64,000 nucleotides of DNA from Glycomyces buryatensis (GCF_004912275.1 NZ_STGY01000067.1:245401-309400), one strand, 5' to 3'; numbered from the stretch's first letter, positions 54,363 to 63,900 are shown. Notes: generated from the letters alone by a model not told the origin. Translations and numbers: made by a program.

Positions 54363-55226
54363 CTACACGGCGCGCGGATCCGGGTCCGGCTCGTCGTCCG
54401 CGTTGTTGCGGAGCACGAGCGTGCCGTGGTCGTGGGTGAACCATTCGAGCCCGAAGCCGTCGTGCTCGGCGGCCCAGCGCTCTCCGATGTCGCGCTCGTC
54501 GGTGCGCCTGGCGTCATCGAGAACCACCATCGCGTCCTCGGTGAGCCGGTCGACGAGCAGCGGCACCGCGGGGTAGCGGGCCTGCGGCCCGACGCTTCCG
54601 GGAGGACCGTCGACCAACACCAGGTCGAAGGACTGGTCGGGGATCACCGCGGGGTCGTACCAGAGCTGTGTGCCGCCGCCGACGCTCACCTCGGTGAGCG
54701 GCGCGTCGACGACCTCGGCCCACTCGGACAGACCCCGCTCCTCAAGCATCTTCCTGGTGGCCGAGGCGAACCGCGGGTTATGTTCCAGCGCGAACACCCG
54801 GCCCTTGCCGACGGCGCGGCAGGCGTACGCGAGGATCACCGTGGTGCTCCCCGAGCCGCATTCGAGGACGGCGCTGCGCCCCCGCTCAACCACTTCGAGG
54901 TACAGGAACCTGGCGAGATCGGGCCCGGCCGCCCACCCGTGCATACGGGGCAGCGCCTGTTCCGGGCCGATGTCGCGGTACAGCGCCATGAGGTCCTCGA
55001 CTTCCGTGTAGACGACCTGGCTCCACTCCCGCATCAGCTTCCGGGTCGACTTGGGCATCGATGCGAGTTCCGCGCGGGTGGCCTCCTGCGCCGCCTGGAA
55101 GCGCGCCAATTTCTCGGTGAGCTCGGTGATCGCCGCCCCCCGACGTCGCCGCGCCTGCCACATCGTTCCAAGGCCGAAGGCCACGGCGCCGACCACCAAG
55201 CCGCGGTAGGGGATCCTCAAGTTCAT
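54363..55226 (-). CDS. Membrane-anchored SAM-dependent methyltransferase-like protein
   Basis: A 287-residue protein. A short N-terminal hydrophobic segment (about 8-22) and a helical region (about 28-85) precede a class I methyltransferase core: the motif I region SAVLECGSGSTTVILAYA (about 118-135), motif II acid in VFALEHNPRF (about 145), and FDLVLVDGPPGS (about 198-209). The DGPPG motif and genomic isolation suggest the group related to O-methyltransferases acting on glycan or small molecules. Substrate not assignable. Confidence 0.8.
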   Translation of the reverse strand: MNLRIPYRGLVVGAVAFGLGTMWQARRRRGAAITELTEKLARFQAAQEATRAELASMPKSTRKLMREWSQVVYTEVEDLMALYRDIGPEQALPRMHGWAAGPDLARFLYLEVVERGRSAVLECGSGSTTVILAYACRAVGKGRVFALEHNPRFASATRKMLEERGLSEWAEVVDAPLTEVSVGGGTQLWYDPAVIPDQSFDLVLVDGPPGSVGPQARYPAVPLLVDRLTEDAMVVLDDARRTDERDIGERWAAEHDGFGLEWFTHDHGTLVLRNNADDEPDPDPRAV

Positions 55227-55794
55227 TGCCTGCCTCGTGAAGGTTCGATTCAGCGAAACGGAACCGCCGCGATCTGGGGCGACGGCAGGGCCCGACGCTA
55301 ACAGCCGCAGGTGAACTCCACGGTTCCCTTGGGCACCGGTAAGTCCTGGTCGCGGTGTCTTCGCGGTGAACCGAGGAAGTGGACCAGTCCTCGCCCGCCC
55401 GTACTCGGCGCCCTATGGCAAAAGACACAATGAAATTGCCCCAGGGGCATCCGGGCGGCATCTCGACGGGTTCGATTAGGCGCCAAGGGCGCCCACCTGG
55501 AGCGCGACAGTCCCTGGCACATTTCGCCCACGACCGGTGGCCCCGTCGAGATATTCACCCGAGCGTGACGACGGGGCCCCTGCTCAAACCTGCTCTGGCC
55601 AAAGCAAGTGTGACGTGATACTCTCTCGTTGCTGGTTCGGAACGGGTTTCCTGGTTTCCTTTCTGTTTCCTTGCTAAAAACGAGTCGGTGGGTGTTCCGA
55701 CTTGTGGTGGTGTTCTCGAACCAGCGTGGGCCCCGGGCGAAAGCTCGGGGCCCAACTTCGTCTTCAGGGCCTAATACCTGGGCCCCTTGGGTTC
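55227..55794. other. 568-nt intergenic region
   Basis: No convincing gene. It holds the promoter region of the methyltransferase gene at one end and a terminator at the other. A 50-codon minus-strand frame (55298-55450) starting at ATG, with CVFC near the start and CGC at the end, has no ribosome site and is weakly supported. AT-rich pockets (about 55600-55690) contrast with the surroundings and could carry a promoter or small RNA, but no tRNA or known RNA core is visible. Confidence 0.5.
55728..55753 (-). terminator. Terminator after the ABC exporter operon
   Basis: GGGCCCCGGGC, GAAA tetraloop, GCTCGGGGCCC: an 11-bp stem with one G-T pair, 41 nt past the exporter stop. Confidence 0.75.
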
Positions 55795-57588
55795 TCAGGC
55801 CTCGGCGGAGGCGAACTCGCCGTGCCAGGCCCGCCACAGACCCGCGTAGTGCCCGTCGAGGGCGATCAACCCGTCATGGCTTCCCAACTCCGCCACCAGT
55901 CCTTCCTCCACCACCGCGATGCGGTCCGCGTCGTGGGCGGTGTGGAGCCGGTGGGCGATCGCAATGACCGTGCGCCCCTCCAGGACCGCGCCGAGCGCCC
56001 GCTCGGTGTCGCGCGCGGCCCGCGGGTCGAGCATGGCGGTCGCCTCGTCCAGAATCACCACGTCCGGGTCGGCCAAGATAATGCGGGCCAGCGCGATCTG
56101 CTGCGCCGAGGCCGCGTCTAGTTCCCTTGCGGTGCCGCCCAGTTCGGTGTCGAGCCCGTCGGGCAGGTCGAACGCCCAGTCGGCGCCGACGGCGGCCAGC
56201 GCCCGCTCCAGCTCGGCGTCGTCCGCCTCGGACTTGGCCAGGACCAGGTTGTCGCGCAGCGTCGCCGTGAACACGTGGTGCTCCTGGGTGACCAGGGTGA
56301 CGCGGCTGCGGCGCTCGGACAAAGGCAGGGCGGCCACATCGACGCCGCCGATGGTGACGGCGCCGTCACGGGGCACGTCGGCGCCGGAGATGAGCCGGGC
56401 CAGGGTCGACTTGCCCGCACCCGAGGGACCGACCACGGCCAGGCGCTGGCCGGCCGGCACCTCCAGATCCACACCGTGGAGGACATCGCCGCCGCCGGGA
56501 TAGGCGTAGCGGACGCCGTGCAGCGCAACCGCACCGTCCTCGGGACGGCGATCGGTCGCGCCCTCGTCGACGTCCTGGATGCCCGAGACGCCCTCGACCC
56601 GGGCCAGGGCCGCGAAGCCGCGCTGGACCTTCTCGATCCACATGAGGATGTGGTCGAGCGGGAACATGATCTGGCGGGTCAGGACCGCGCAGCTGGCGAC
56701 CATGCCGAGACTGACCGCGCCATCGAAGTAGAAGGCACCGCCGATGAGCAGGACGGCCGCGGTCGGCAGCGCGTAGGTGCCGTCGAGGAACGGGAAGAAC
56801 ACGCTGCGCAGGAACAGGGTGTAGCGGGCGGCGCTCCAGTGCCCGGCGACCGTGTCGTCCCCGGCCCGGTCGCGGACCGGACGCAGCCGGTAGGTCGCGG
56901 TGGTGCGGGCGCCGTCGGCCGAGGCCGCCATGGTGTCGCCGATCGTCGACTCCGCCTTGCGCTCATTGAGATACCCGGCGCGGGCCCGCTTGAGGTACCA
57001 GCGGGTGCCGATCGTGATGGTCGGGACCGCCACCAGCATGCACAGCGCCAGCAGCGGACTGACCCACACCATCGCCGAGAGATAGACGACGACCTTCAGA
57101 ACCGAGACGGTGACCTGGGGGACGCCGTCGCGGAACAGACCGCCCGCCTCGGGCACGTCACCGGAGGAGCGGGTCATCAGGTCGCCCGACCCGGCCCGTT
57201 CGACCACCGGCATGGGCAGGCGCAGACACTGGTCCACGAACCGCTCGCGCATCGTCGCAGACAGCCGCTCCCCCAGCCGGTGGGCGACGAACGTGCCCGC
57301 CCAGGTGAAGACGAGGACGGCGAGGGCGGCCGCACCGATGCCGAGGGCCAGCCGGTCGACGTCCGCGACCGAGCCCCCGGCGCCGAGGGCGTCGATGATC
57401 TCGCCCAGCAGCAGCGGAGCGACGGCCGAGGCGACCGCGGCGATCAGGTGCAGGCCGATCGCCAGCGCGACCCGCCGCTTCTCCGAGAGCAGCAGCCGCA
57501 CAAAGGCGTGCCGGACCTCGGCCCGCTCGGCGATGGGCAGCAGGTTCCCACTGGAGGCCTTGGGGGCGTTCACGGTCTGGATGCTCAT
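55795..57588 (-). CDS. ABC exporter subunit 2 (intact Walker motifs, degenerate signature)
   Basis: A 597-residue half-transporter: six-helix domain (about 30-340) then an ATPase. Walker A is GPSGAGKST (about 395) and Walker B VVILDEATAMLD, both canonical. The ABC signature, normally LSGGQ, is LDAASAQQIALARI and so is unlikely to work. Its partner has the reverse defect, so together they make one complete ATP site. It starts 3 nt after its partner. Substrate unknown; multidrug or lipid export is the usual role. Confidence 0.9.
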   Translation of the reverse strand: MSIQTVNAPKASSGNLLPIAERAEVRHAFVRLLLSEKRRVALAIGLHLIAAVASAVAPLLLGEIIDALGAGGSVADVDRLALGIGAAALAVLVFTWAGTFVAHRLGERLSATMRERFVDQCLRLPMPVVERAGSGDLMTRSSGDVPEAGGLFRDGVPQVTVSVLKVVVYLSAMVWVSPLLALCMLVAVPTITIGTRWYLKRARAGYLNERKAESTIGDTMAASADGARTTATYRLRPVRDRAGDDTVAGHWSAARYTLFLRSVFFPFLDGTYALPTAAVLLIGGAFYFDGAVSLGMVASCAVLTRQIMFPLDHILMWIEKVQRGFAALARVEGVSGIQDVDEGATDRRPEDGAVALHGVRYAYPGGGDVLHGVDLEVPAGQRLAVVGPSGAGKSTLARLISGADVPRDGAVTIGGVDVAALPLSERRSRVTLVTQEHHVFTATLRDNLVLAKSEADDAELERALAAVGADWAFDLPDGLDTELGGTARELDAASAQQIALARIILADPDVVILDEATAMLDPRAARDTERALGAVLEGRTVIAIAHRLHTAHDADRIAVVEEGLVAELGSHDGLIALDGHYAGLWRAWHGEFASAEA

Positions 57589-57591
57589 CTA

Positions 57592-59325
57592 CTAGTCCTC
57601 CCGGGTGACCAGGGCGCGGTACTCGGCATGGCCGGCGGTCAGTTCGAGGTGGGAGCCGACCGCCGCCACCTTGCCCTCGCGCACGAAGACGACCCGGTCG
57701 GCGCGGCCGAGCCACAACGGCGAGGTGGTGGCGATGGCCGTGGCCCGGCCCCGGCGGGCGGCGGTGAGGCCGTCGACGATGCGGGACTCGGTGTGGGAGT
57801 CGACCGCGGAGGTCGGCTCGTGGAGCAGCAGCACCTCGGGGTCGGCGGCGATCGCGCGGGCCAGGCGCAGGCGCTGGCGCTGGCCACCGGAGAGGGTGCG
57901 GACCTGGTTGTCCACTTCGGTATCGAGCCCGTCGGGCAGCGAGTCGACCACGTCGTTCGCGGAGGCGGCGTCGACGGCGGCCTGGACGCGGCCTGCGCCG
58001 TCGCGGGCGGCGACGACCTCGGCGAGGGTCCCGGCGAACAGGTAGGCGTCGTGTTCGGCGACCAGGACGCGACGGCGTACTTCGTCGCGATCCATCTGGG
58101 CGAGTTCGACCTCGCCGAAGCGCGCACCGGAGTCGGCATAGCCGCCGAGGCGGTCGAAGACGTCGGCGATGCCGTCGGAGTCGGAGGAGGCGACGGCGAC
58201 GAGTTCGGAGCCGGCGACGGTCAGGCCCGATTCGGGGTCGTGGAGTTCGGCGCCGGCCTGGGGGCCAGCGACGGGGTTCTCGGCCTCCGGGCGGGCGGGA
58301 ACGGCCAGCAGCGCGCACACCTTGCCGCAGGCGACGCGGCCCTCGATGACGCGGTAGGAGACGCCGATGAGCCAGTTGACGGGCATCATGAGCGCGCTGG
58401 TGTAGCCGAAGGCGGCGACCATCTGGCCGGCGCTGATGTCACCGGTGGCGACGAGCCGGGCCGACACCCACACCACGACGCCCAGCAGGATCGCCGGGGT
58501 GCCCTCGCCGAGGGCGCCCAGCCAGGCGATGGGGGTGGCGACCTTGTAGCCGGCCTTGCGCAGCTGCTGCGAGTCGCGCCGGTAGGTGGCGCTGAAGCGG
58601 GCCTCGCCGCCGATGCCGCGCAGTACTCGCAGCCCGGAGACGATGTCGGAGGCGCGGTCGGTGATGTCGCCGATGCGATCCCGGTAGGCCTCTTGGCGCC
58701 GTTGCAGTCTGGAGAGGACGGGGCCGGTGATGAGGCCGACGGCGAAGACCCCGATGAAGATCGTCAGGCCGAGGGCGACGGAGGTGTTGAACAGCAGGAT
58801 GCCGACGGCGAGGAGCCCGACGACGCAGCCGATCATCGGCGAGAGCGAGTCCACGGCCTGGGAGATGCGCTGCATGTCGCTGACGCCGACGGCGACGACC
58901 TCGCCGGTGGTGGCGCGGCGGTGCAGTTCGTCGCCGAGTCGGTTGACATGGCGGGTGACCAGTTGCAGCGCCCGGTAGGACGAGTCGGCTCGCCACCAGA
59001 CGGTGAGGCGGTGGGACCACACGATCATGACGGCCGAGGCGAACCCGGCCGCGACCAATCCGAGCGACCACAGCGTCAGGGCGCCCCAGTCCCGTTCGGC
59101 CAGACCGTAGTCGACCGCGCCCGTCAGGAAATACGGCAGCACCGGCAGCAGCCCGAGGGCGATCGCCGAAGTGAACAGCGCGGCGACCATCAGCCCCTTG
59201 CGGCGACTGGCCAGCCAGAGGAAGAAATGCCAAGGGCTGCTCGGGGGTTCGCTCGACCGACCGGTGGCCCCGTCGGACACCAGGGGATCATCGAGCGGCA
59301 GTTCGGGAGCGCGGAGGAACCTCAC
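57592..59325 (-). CDS. ABC exporter subunit 1 (intact signature, lost Walker A)
   Basis: A 577-residue half-transporter with a six-helix domain (about 40-330). In the ATPase domain the P-loop is replaced by VAVASSDSDGIAD, with no Gly-Lys-Ser/Thr, and Walker B reads LLLHEPTSAVD (His in place of Asp), while the signature LSGGQRQRLRLARA is perfect. It is therefore expected to supply only the signature face of a single active ATP site. GTG 59325 is chosen because TACGCT lies 6 nt upstream (59332-59337); ATG 59361 is unsupported. Confidence 0.88.
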   Translation of the reverse strand: MRFLRAPELPLDDPLVSDGATGRSSEPPSSPWHFFLWLASRRKGLMVAALFTSAIALGLLPVLPYFLTGAVDYGLAERDWGALTLWSLGLVAAGFASAVMIVWSHRLTVWWRADSSYRALQLVTRHVNRLGDELHRRATTGEVVAVGVSDMQRISQAVDSLSPMIGCVVGLLAVGILLFNTSVALGLTIFIGVFAVGLITGPVLSRLQRRQEAYRDRIGDITDRASDIVSGLRVLRGIGGEARFSATYRRDSQQLRKAGYKVATPIAWLGALGEGTPAILLGVVVWVSARLVATGDISAGQMVAAFGYTSALMMPVNWLIGVSYRVIEGRVACGKVCALLAVPARPEAENPVAGPQAGAELHDPESGLTVAGSELVAVASSDSDGIADVFDRLGGYADSGARFGEVELAQMDRDEVRRRVLVAEHDAYLFAGTLAEVVAARDGAGRVQAAVDAASANDVVDSLPDGLDTEVDNQVRTLSGGQRQRLRLARAIAADPEVLLLHEPTSAVDSHTESRIVDGLTAARRGRATAIATTSPLWLGRADRVVFVREGKVAAVGSHLELTAGHAEYRALVTRED

Positions 59326-59331
59326 TTGCCG

Positions 59332-59337
59332 AGCGTA
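59332..59337 (-). promoter_or_regulatory. -10 element, leaderless-type, ABC exporter operon
   Basis: TACGCT, 6-nt spacer, GTG on the minus strand. Confidence 0.45.
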
Positions 59338-59418
59338 AAGTGCGGGTCCGACAACCGGCAATCCATTAACACCGGCGCCAGGGAGACAGAGGCGGGCATC
59401 ACGTTCGGCGCCTCGGTC

Positions 59419-59655
59419 TTACGAGGAGTCAGAGCGGCGTTTGAGGAACTCGGCGAGCGCGGTGTCGAGGCCGATCGGATCGACGGCGAGTCGGTTCGCG
59501 ACGGCGATCCCGGAGGGCCTGCGGACGGCGACGGTGAGTCTCGGGTTTGGTCGGGTGCGCAGGAGCCAGAAGACTTCGAATCCGAGTTGTGCGTTGCGCA
59601 GCGACTCGACCTCGATGGTCATATCGGCGAAGACGAAGCTGCCGAGGGTGTTCAT
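59419..59655 (-). CDS. Small hypothetical protein, downstream member of pair
   Basis: A 78-residue protein with a strand-rich N-terminal half (GSFVFADMTIEVESL, GFEVFWLLRT, PRLTVAVRRPSG) and a helical C-terminus (DTALAEFLKRRS). No motif is recognised. Its ATG overlaps the upstream gene's stop by 4 nt (ATGA), so the two are translated together. Codon use is ordinary high-GC. Confidence 0.55.
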   Translation of the reverse strand: MNTLGSFVFADMTIEVESLRNAQLGFEVFWLLRTRPNPRLTVAVRRPSGIAVANRLAVDPIGLDTALAEFLKRRSDSS

Positions 59656-59960
59656 TGGCACTCCCCGAGGTAGAGGAACGCGGCGTGTGCGCGCTGGGCA
59701 TTGAGCCAGTCGCGGGGCCAGTCGGTGATGTCGCCTCGCCAAGTGACGCATAGCTGGTCGCCGGAGATCAGGACATCCCCGGCGATCTCGGCGGGGCCAT
59801 CGATGATGGAGAGGATGATGCCGTCGCCGACCGCCGGGTCTACCCACAGCTCGAATTTGACGCGCTCGGGCGTCTCCCACTCGGCCGCGAGGTCCATGCG
59901 CGGTGGGATCAATTCGCCTTGGTCGGCGGCGAGATCCGCAAGTATTCTGGTCAGTGCCAT
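59652..59960 (-). CDS. Small hypothetical protein, upstream member of pair
   Basis: A 102-residue protein from ATG 59960: a helical start (LTRILADLAADQGEL), then strands (KFELWVDPAVGDGIILSIIDGPAEIAGDVLISGDQLCVTW) and RDWLNAQRAHAAFLYLGECQ. The frame extends further upstream, but with shadow-like composition. No family is recognised. It sits 195 nt from and divergent to an XRE regulator, a position common for small actinomycete proteins controlled by XRE/DUF397 pairs. Confidence 0.55.
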   Translation of the reverse strand: MALTRILADLAADQGELIPPRMDLAAEWETPERVKFELWVDPAVGDGIILSIIDGPAEIAGDVLISGDQLCVTWRGDITDWPRDWLNAQRAHAAFLYLGECQ

Positions 59961-60138
59961 CGGAGGTCCAATCTCTGATGAGACGGGCCGCCGGGAGATG
60001 TCCAGTCGAACCGGCGGGCCGTCAGTCTTTGCGGGACTCTTCGACCGTAAGCTGCGCAACGCCGCAGGTGGAAGAGGAACCACCTTGGACATTCCGACCT
60101 AGCCATGGTGTCCATGGGGGTTGCGACCCTTGGTGTTC

Positions 60139-60149
60139 GTATGCATACT
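60139..60149 (+). promoter_or_regulatory. Palindrome and -10 of the XRE regulator
   Basis: GTATGCATAC (60139-60148) is a perfect 10-bp palindrome. The -10-like CATACT (60144-60149) overlaps it and lies 6 nt before the ATG, suggesting a leaderless mRNA with autoregulation. Confidence 0.45.
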
Positions 60150-60155
60150 GCAACG

Positions 60156-60983
60156 ATGAGTGAGCAACCGACTCTCGCCCGCAGGGCCCTCGGCCTTCGA
60201 CTCCAACGACTTCGGGACGGCACCCGAGAATCACCGGCAGCGGTAGGTGACTCCATCGGTATGAGCCGCAAGACCATCGACCGCATCGAGAAGGGCGTCC
60301 AAGGAACCAAGCGACCGGTGATCGAATCGCTGTGCCGCCATTACGATGTGGACGACAAGGAACGCAGCTATCTGCTGGCGCTGTGGGCGCGCAGTGCCGA
60401 ACGCGGCTGGTGGGAGGCGTATTTCGATGCCAGCAGCGAGGAGGTGATCAGCCCGGACTTCCCGCTGTTCCTCGAATCGGAGCAGATCGCCACCCTCATC
60501 AGGATGTTCGAGTCTGAGGTGATTCCCGGGCTGCTGCAAACTCCTGAGTACCTTCTTGCACTGCAAGCGGTGCAACTTCCGGTGCCGCCCGAGGTCGCCG
60601 AGAAGATCCGGGCTCTGCGTGTGCACCGGCAGAAGCTCATCTTCGGCCGGAAGGACAACCCGCAGATGGAGTTCCTCATCGGTGCAGGTGCGATGCACTA
60701 CCTGATGCGGCTCCCCGAACCGGTCCGCGATGGGCAGATCGCACGATTGCGGGAAGTGAACGCCCTGCCGAACGCATCAGTCCGCATCCTCACTGGCCTA
60801 CACGCGGCCGCCGGGTCTCCGTTCAAACTCCTGACAACTTCACCGGACATGCCGCCGATCGCCTACCTGGAATCAAGGGACGGCTGCCGTTACATCGAGC
60901 GCTCGGAAGTAGTCTTCTTCTTCGAGCGGCTCTTCACGAGCGCTCAAGGCAATTCGGAAGCACTGGAGGAGTATCTGGCATGA
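60156..60983 (+). CDS. XRE-family regulator with DUF5753 domain
   Basis: A 275-residue regulator of the Scr1/DUF5753 class. HTH at about residues 8-65 (ALGLRLQRLRDGTRESPAAVGDSIGMSRKTIDRIEKG). The DUF5753 region is marked by SEQIATLIRMFESEVIPGLLQTPEYLLAL (about 107-135). ATG 60156 is preferred over upstream ATGs because of the CATACT element 6 nt before it. The stop overlaps the DUF397 start (ATGA), the standard pairing in mycelial actinobacteria where the two act like a toxin-antitoxin-like or developmental regulator set. Confidence 0.92.
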   Translation: MSEQPTLARRALGLRLQRLRDGTRESPAAVGDSIGMSRKTIDRIEKGVQGTKRPVIESLCRHYDVDDKERSYLLALWARSAERGWWEAYFDASSEEVISPDFPLFLESEQIATLIRMFESEVIPGLLQTPEYLLALQAVQLPVPPEVAEKIRALRVHRQKLIFGRKDNPQMEFLIGAGAMHYLMRLPEPVRDGQIARLREVNALPNASVRILTGLHAAAGSPFKLLTTSPDMPPIAYLESRDGCRYIERSEVVFFFERLFTSAQGNSEALEEYLA

Positions 60984-61159
60984 CTACCGAGTGGCGGAAA
61001 TCGTCTCGCAGCCAGGGTGACCAGCAGTCGGACTGCGTGGAAGCCCGGGTCAGCGAGGGCGCGTTCCAGGTGCGCGACTCGAAGCTCGGCGACAACTCGC
61101 CAATCTTCGACCTGCGGGCTTCGGACTTCACGAGCCTGCTCAGCGCCGCCCAGCGGTGA
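60980..61159 (+). CDS. DUF397 protein
   Basis: A 59-residue protein, too short for many gene finders. It has the DUF397 hallmarks: WRKSSRSQGDQQSDCVEAR, VRDSKLGD and ASDFTSLLSA. The ATG overlaps the XRE stop by 4 nt. In studied pairs the small DUF397 protein counteracts or partners the XRE regulator. Confidence 0.9.
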   Translation: MTTEWRKSSRSQGDQQSDCVEARVSEGAFQVRDSKLGDNSPIFDLRASDFTSLLSAAQR

Positions 61160-61763
61160 CCTGTCGGCCCCACCGGCAGGCACCCTGAATCACGCGACTT
61201 GGCATCGCGAATCAACCTAGCGGCTCTCCCGGCACTGCGGGGAGAGCCGCAGTTCGTATCGCGGAAGCAATCGCCCACAAGGCTCGTCACCGCCGCCGCC
61301 CCCTCCGCCGCGCACGCCGCAGGTCGCGGCATCGACCAGGACGCGATCGACACCGCGACCGCAGATCGCGCGATGGCCGGCTGGCTCGCGGATCGGGTGG
61401 GCTACGGCCGCTGATCAGGTCATCTCTCCGACTAGACGATCCGCTTCCGTAGCGGTTAGAGCGGGCAGCGACGAAGAGGACGGATGCGGGGCGGGCGGAG
61501 ATGCGACGATCCGGTCGGATTACCTTGCGCCCCAATACAACCGATGTCGGCCTGGGCCGACTGGGACAACCAGACGGACCGGGCCGGACTGGCCGACCGA
61601 ACTCACCGGACTGGCCGGACCAATCGGGCCGGGCCGACCTACGAATATGACCCACGTCTCTTTGTCGTTAGTGGATCCAGATTTGCCGTAAATGGACACT
61701 TGAAACATAGAACAGAAGGACGGAAACCAGAAGCCCGTATGGATCGCGAAGGAGGTGAGCGGG
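61160..61763. other. 604-nt intergenic region before the HNH gene
   Basis: No supported gene. It contains an 11-bp direct repeat CCGGACTGGCC (61584-61594, 61606-61616) in a low-complexity GGCCGGAC-rich stretch (about 61570-61640), then a more AT-rich 100 nt before the HNH gene that probably holds its promoter. Confidence 0.5.
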
Positions 61764-63431
61764 ATGGCAACTACGACAGCAACCGCCACCGATCTCGGCT
61801 CCTCCTGCCCCGGCACCCCCACGCCCCCTTCCGCTTCTGCACCTTTGGGTTCGGATCGCCGAGCCCGGCACGAGAAGGTCACCGCTGCCCTCGATGATGC
61901 GGCCGCGCTGATCAACACGGTTCATGCCACGGCACTGTCTTCAGTGATCGAAGCGCTGAACTGGAAACTGGGCCGGGACTTCGACGGGTTCGCCGGCCCC
62001 AAGGCCTGGCTGGTCGCCAAGTTCGACTTCCACAACCGCACTGCCGCGGACATCGCCGCCATTGCCCAGCGCTCACGGAAGTTCGCGGTATTGACCGAGT
62101 CCGCACTCTCGCAGACGGCCCGGATCGACCAGGTCGCCTACGCCGTCCGGTCCCTCGACCGCACCCCTGCCATGCGCTTGTATGCCCGAACTCCCTATCG
62201 CGAGCCAGTGCCCTCTCCATTCGACCCGGAGATGCTGTGCACGACGCCTGAAACACTGGTAGCCCAGTACTGCGCGCATGCCCCGTATGCCGACCTCCGG
62301 GCTCACCTGGCCGAACTCGAAGCCTCTCTGGCAGAGTCCGCCGAACTGTTCGAGGGCCTTGGTGAGCAGTCGCTTCAGCACTTGGACCTGTGGGAGCAGG
62401 ACAACGGCATGTGGGGCCTCAATGGGCAGCTGTCGGCCGACACCGGTGCCCTCTTCGCCAAGCTGCTGACCACCTCCGTGCCCCCGCCCCGCCAGGACGA
62501 GACCGACACCGAAGGGGACCTGCCTCCCCAAGCGAACCGGAATGCCGAGGCCCTGCACCAGATGCTCGCCTCCTATGGCGCATCCGGGGACGCCCCCACC
62601 CGGCACGGCCACACTGCCACGCTCAATCTGGTCGTCGATATCGAGACATTGCAGGGCAAGGACACCGGCCGCCTCCCCCTTCTCGAAGGCCGCCCCATCA
62701 GTGTCGCCAGGGCCCGCTTGCTTGCGTGCGAGGCAGTGATCATCCCCGGGGTGTTCGACTACGCCACCGGTGAAGCCGTGGAGCTCGGTCGGGCCTTCCG
62801 CCTCCCCACCGCTGCCCTGCGCCGCAAGCTGGAACTGGAACAGCAGGGCGGGTGTGCCTGGCACGGCTGCCAGGCCCCGGTCGAATGGACCGAGGCTCAC
62901 CACCTGATCCACTGGGCGAACGGTGGCGAAACGGTCGCGGAGAACCTGATCCTCCTCTGCCGCTTCCACCACGGCCGCATCCACACTCCTGGTTGGAACG
63001 TCACCAAGACCGGCCCCGGCCAGGCGCTCATCGTCCACCACGATCACGATGCAGCCATCACGGCCGACATGGCCGAATACGACACGGACGGGTGCGGGTG
63101 CGCCGACCACCGCTCCAGTGAGGACCTCGAAGCGGACTTCAGAGACGGCCTCGAAGACGACTTCCCGACAGGCCTATACCCCGAGGAACAAACCGGGATC
63201 GGCAACCGCGACTTGAAAGACACTCTCGACGCCTACGCGATGACACAGGCCAAACAAGCTGTCGATCGAGCCAAAGCGAAACTCCGAGAACGGTTCACCA
63301 CACCCGCCGAGGTGTTAGGCCGCCCCGACGGGAGACCGTCGGGGGAGCGCACACCACATAGCGCTCAAGCCCGAATCCCCAAGAGGGATCGGGCACCCCA
63401 GCATGTCCAGGCCTTGATCCCTCAGTATTGA
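61764..63431 (+). CDS. DUF222 / HNH endonuclease domain protein
   Basis: A 555-residue protein. An N-terminal DUF222-type helical region (about 35-330) is followed by an HNH nuclease motif, WTEAHHLIHWANGGETVAENLILLCRFHH (about 372-400), with the His-His, Asn and final His in place, plus CAWHGC just before, which with the LLC cysteine suggests a zinc site. A charged tail follows. ATG 61764 has AAGGAGGTGA 5 nt upstream; GTG 61755 overlaps that site. These genes are multicopy and mobile-like in actinobacteria; the role is unclear. Confidence 0.9.
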   Translation: MATTTATATDLGSSCPGTPTPPSASAPLGSDRRARHEKVTAALDDAAALINTVHATALSSVIEALNWKLGRDFDGFAGPKAWLVAKFDFHNRTAADIAAIAQRSRKFAVLTESALSQTARIDQVAYAVRSLDRTPAMRLYARTPYREPVPSPFDPEMLCTTPETLVAQYCAHAPYADLRAHLAELEASLAESAELFEGLGEQSLQHLDLWEQDNGMWGLNGQLSADTGALFAKLLTTSVPPPRQDETDTEGDLPPQANRNAEALHQMLASYGASGDAPTRHGHTATLNLVVDIETLQGKDTGRLPLLEGRPISVARARLLACEAVIIPGVFDYATGEAVELGRAFRLPTAALRRKLELEQQGGCAWHGCQAPVEWTEAHHLIHWANGGETVAENLILLCRFHHGRIHTPGWNVTKTGPGQALIVHHDHDAAITADMAEYDTDGCGCADHRSSEDLEADFRDGLEDDFPTGLYPEEQTGIGNRDLKDTLDAYAMTQAKQAVDRAKAKLRERFTTPAEVLGRPDGRPSGERTPHSAQARIPKRDRAPQHVQALIPQY

Positions 63432-63532
63432 CACCCCGATCCCTCGGGCCCACACAAATCGGCCACCTCCCCCACAGTCCCGCGCCCCGCGTAGCGCGCC
63501 ACCACGCACCGCCGCGACGCACCGCCGCCACC

Positions 63533-63585
<53 letters not shown>

Positions 63586-63670
63586 CACGACTCGCGCACC
63601 GCTGCACCGCTGCACCCCTGTACCGCCAATCCCCCACCGCCCGCCGAACCCGCCGGAACCGCCGAACCCC

Positions 63671-63703
63671 GGGACACCGGGACACCGGGACACCGGGACA
63701 CCG
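63671..63703. repeat. 8-bp tandem repeat, four copies
   Basis: Four perfect copies of GGGACACC plus one base. Confidence 0.85.
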
Positions 63704-63900
63704 ACCCAACACCCCTACAAGACAAGGAAAGACGGGAAGAGAACTGCGACCGGAAAGCCCGAGACGGCCGCGCCGCCCACCCCCTACCTCCTCGTCGGTG
63801 CCCGCTCTGACTTCGACTATCAACCCCCGCAAGGCCGACAAGCCGACCGGCCCCACTGCCTACCTCTCGTCGCTGCCCGCTCTGACCGCGCACCGGCCCG

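Noticed and set aside
56275-59673. Very long open frame antisense to both ABC exporter genes
   Set aside because: Composition is Gly/Asp/Arg/His low-complexity with no domains, and both sense genes are clear.
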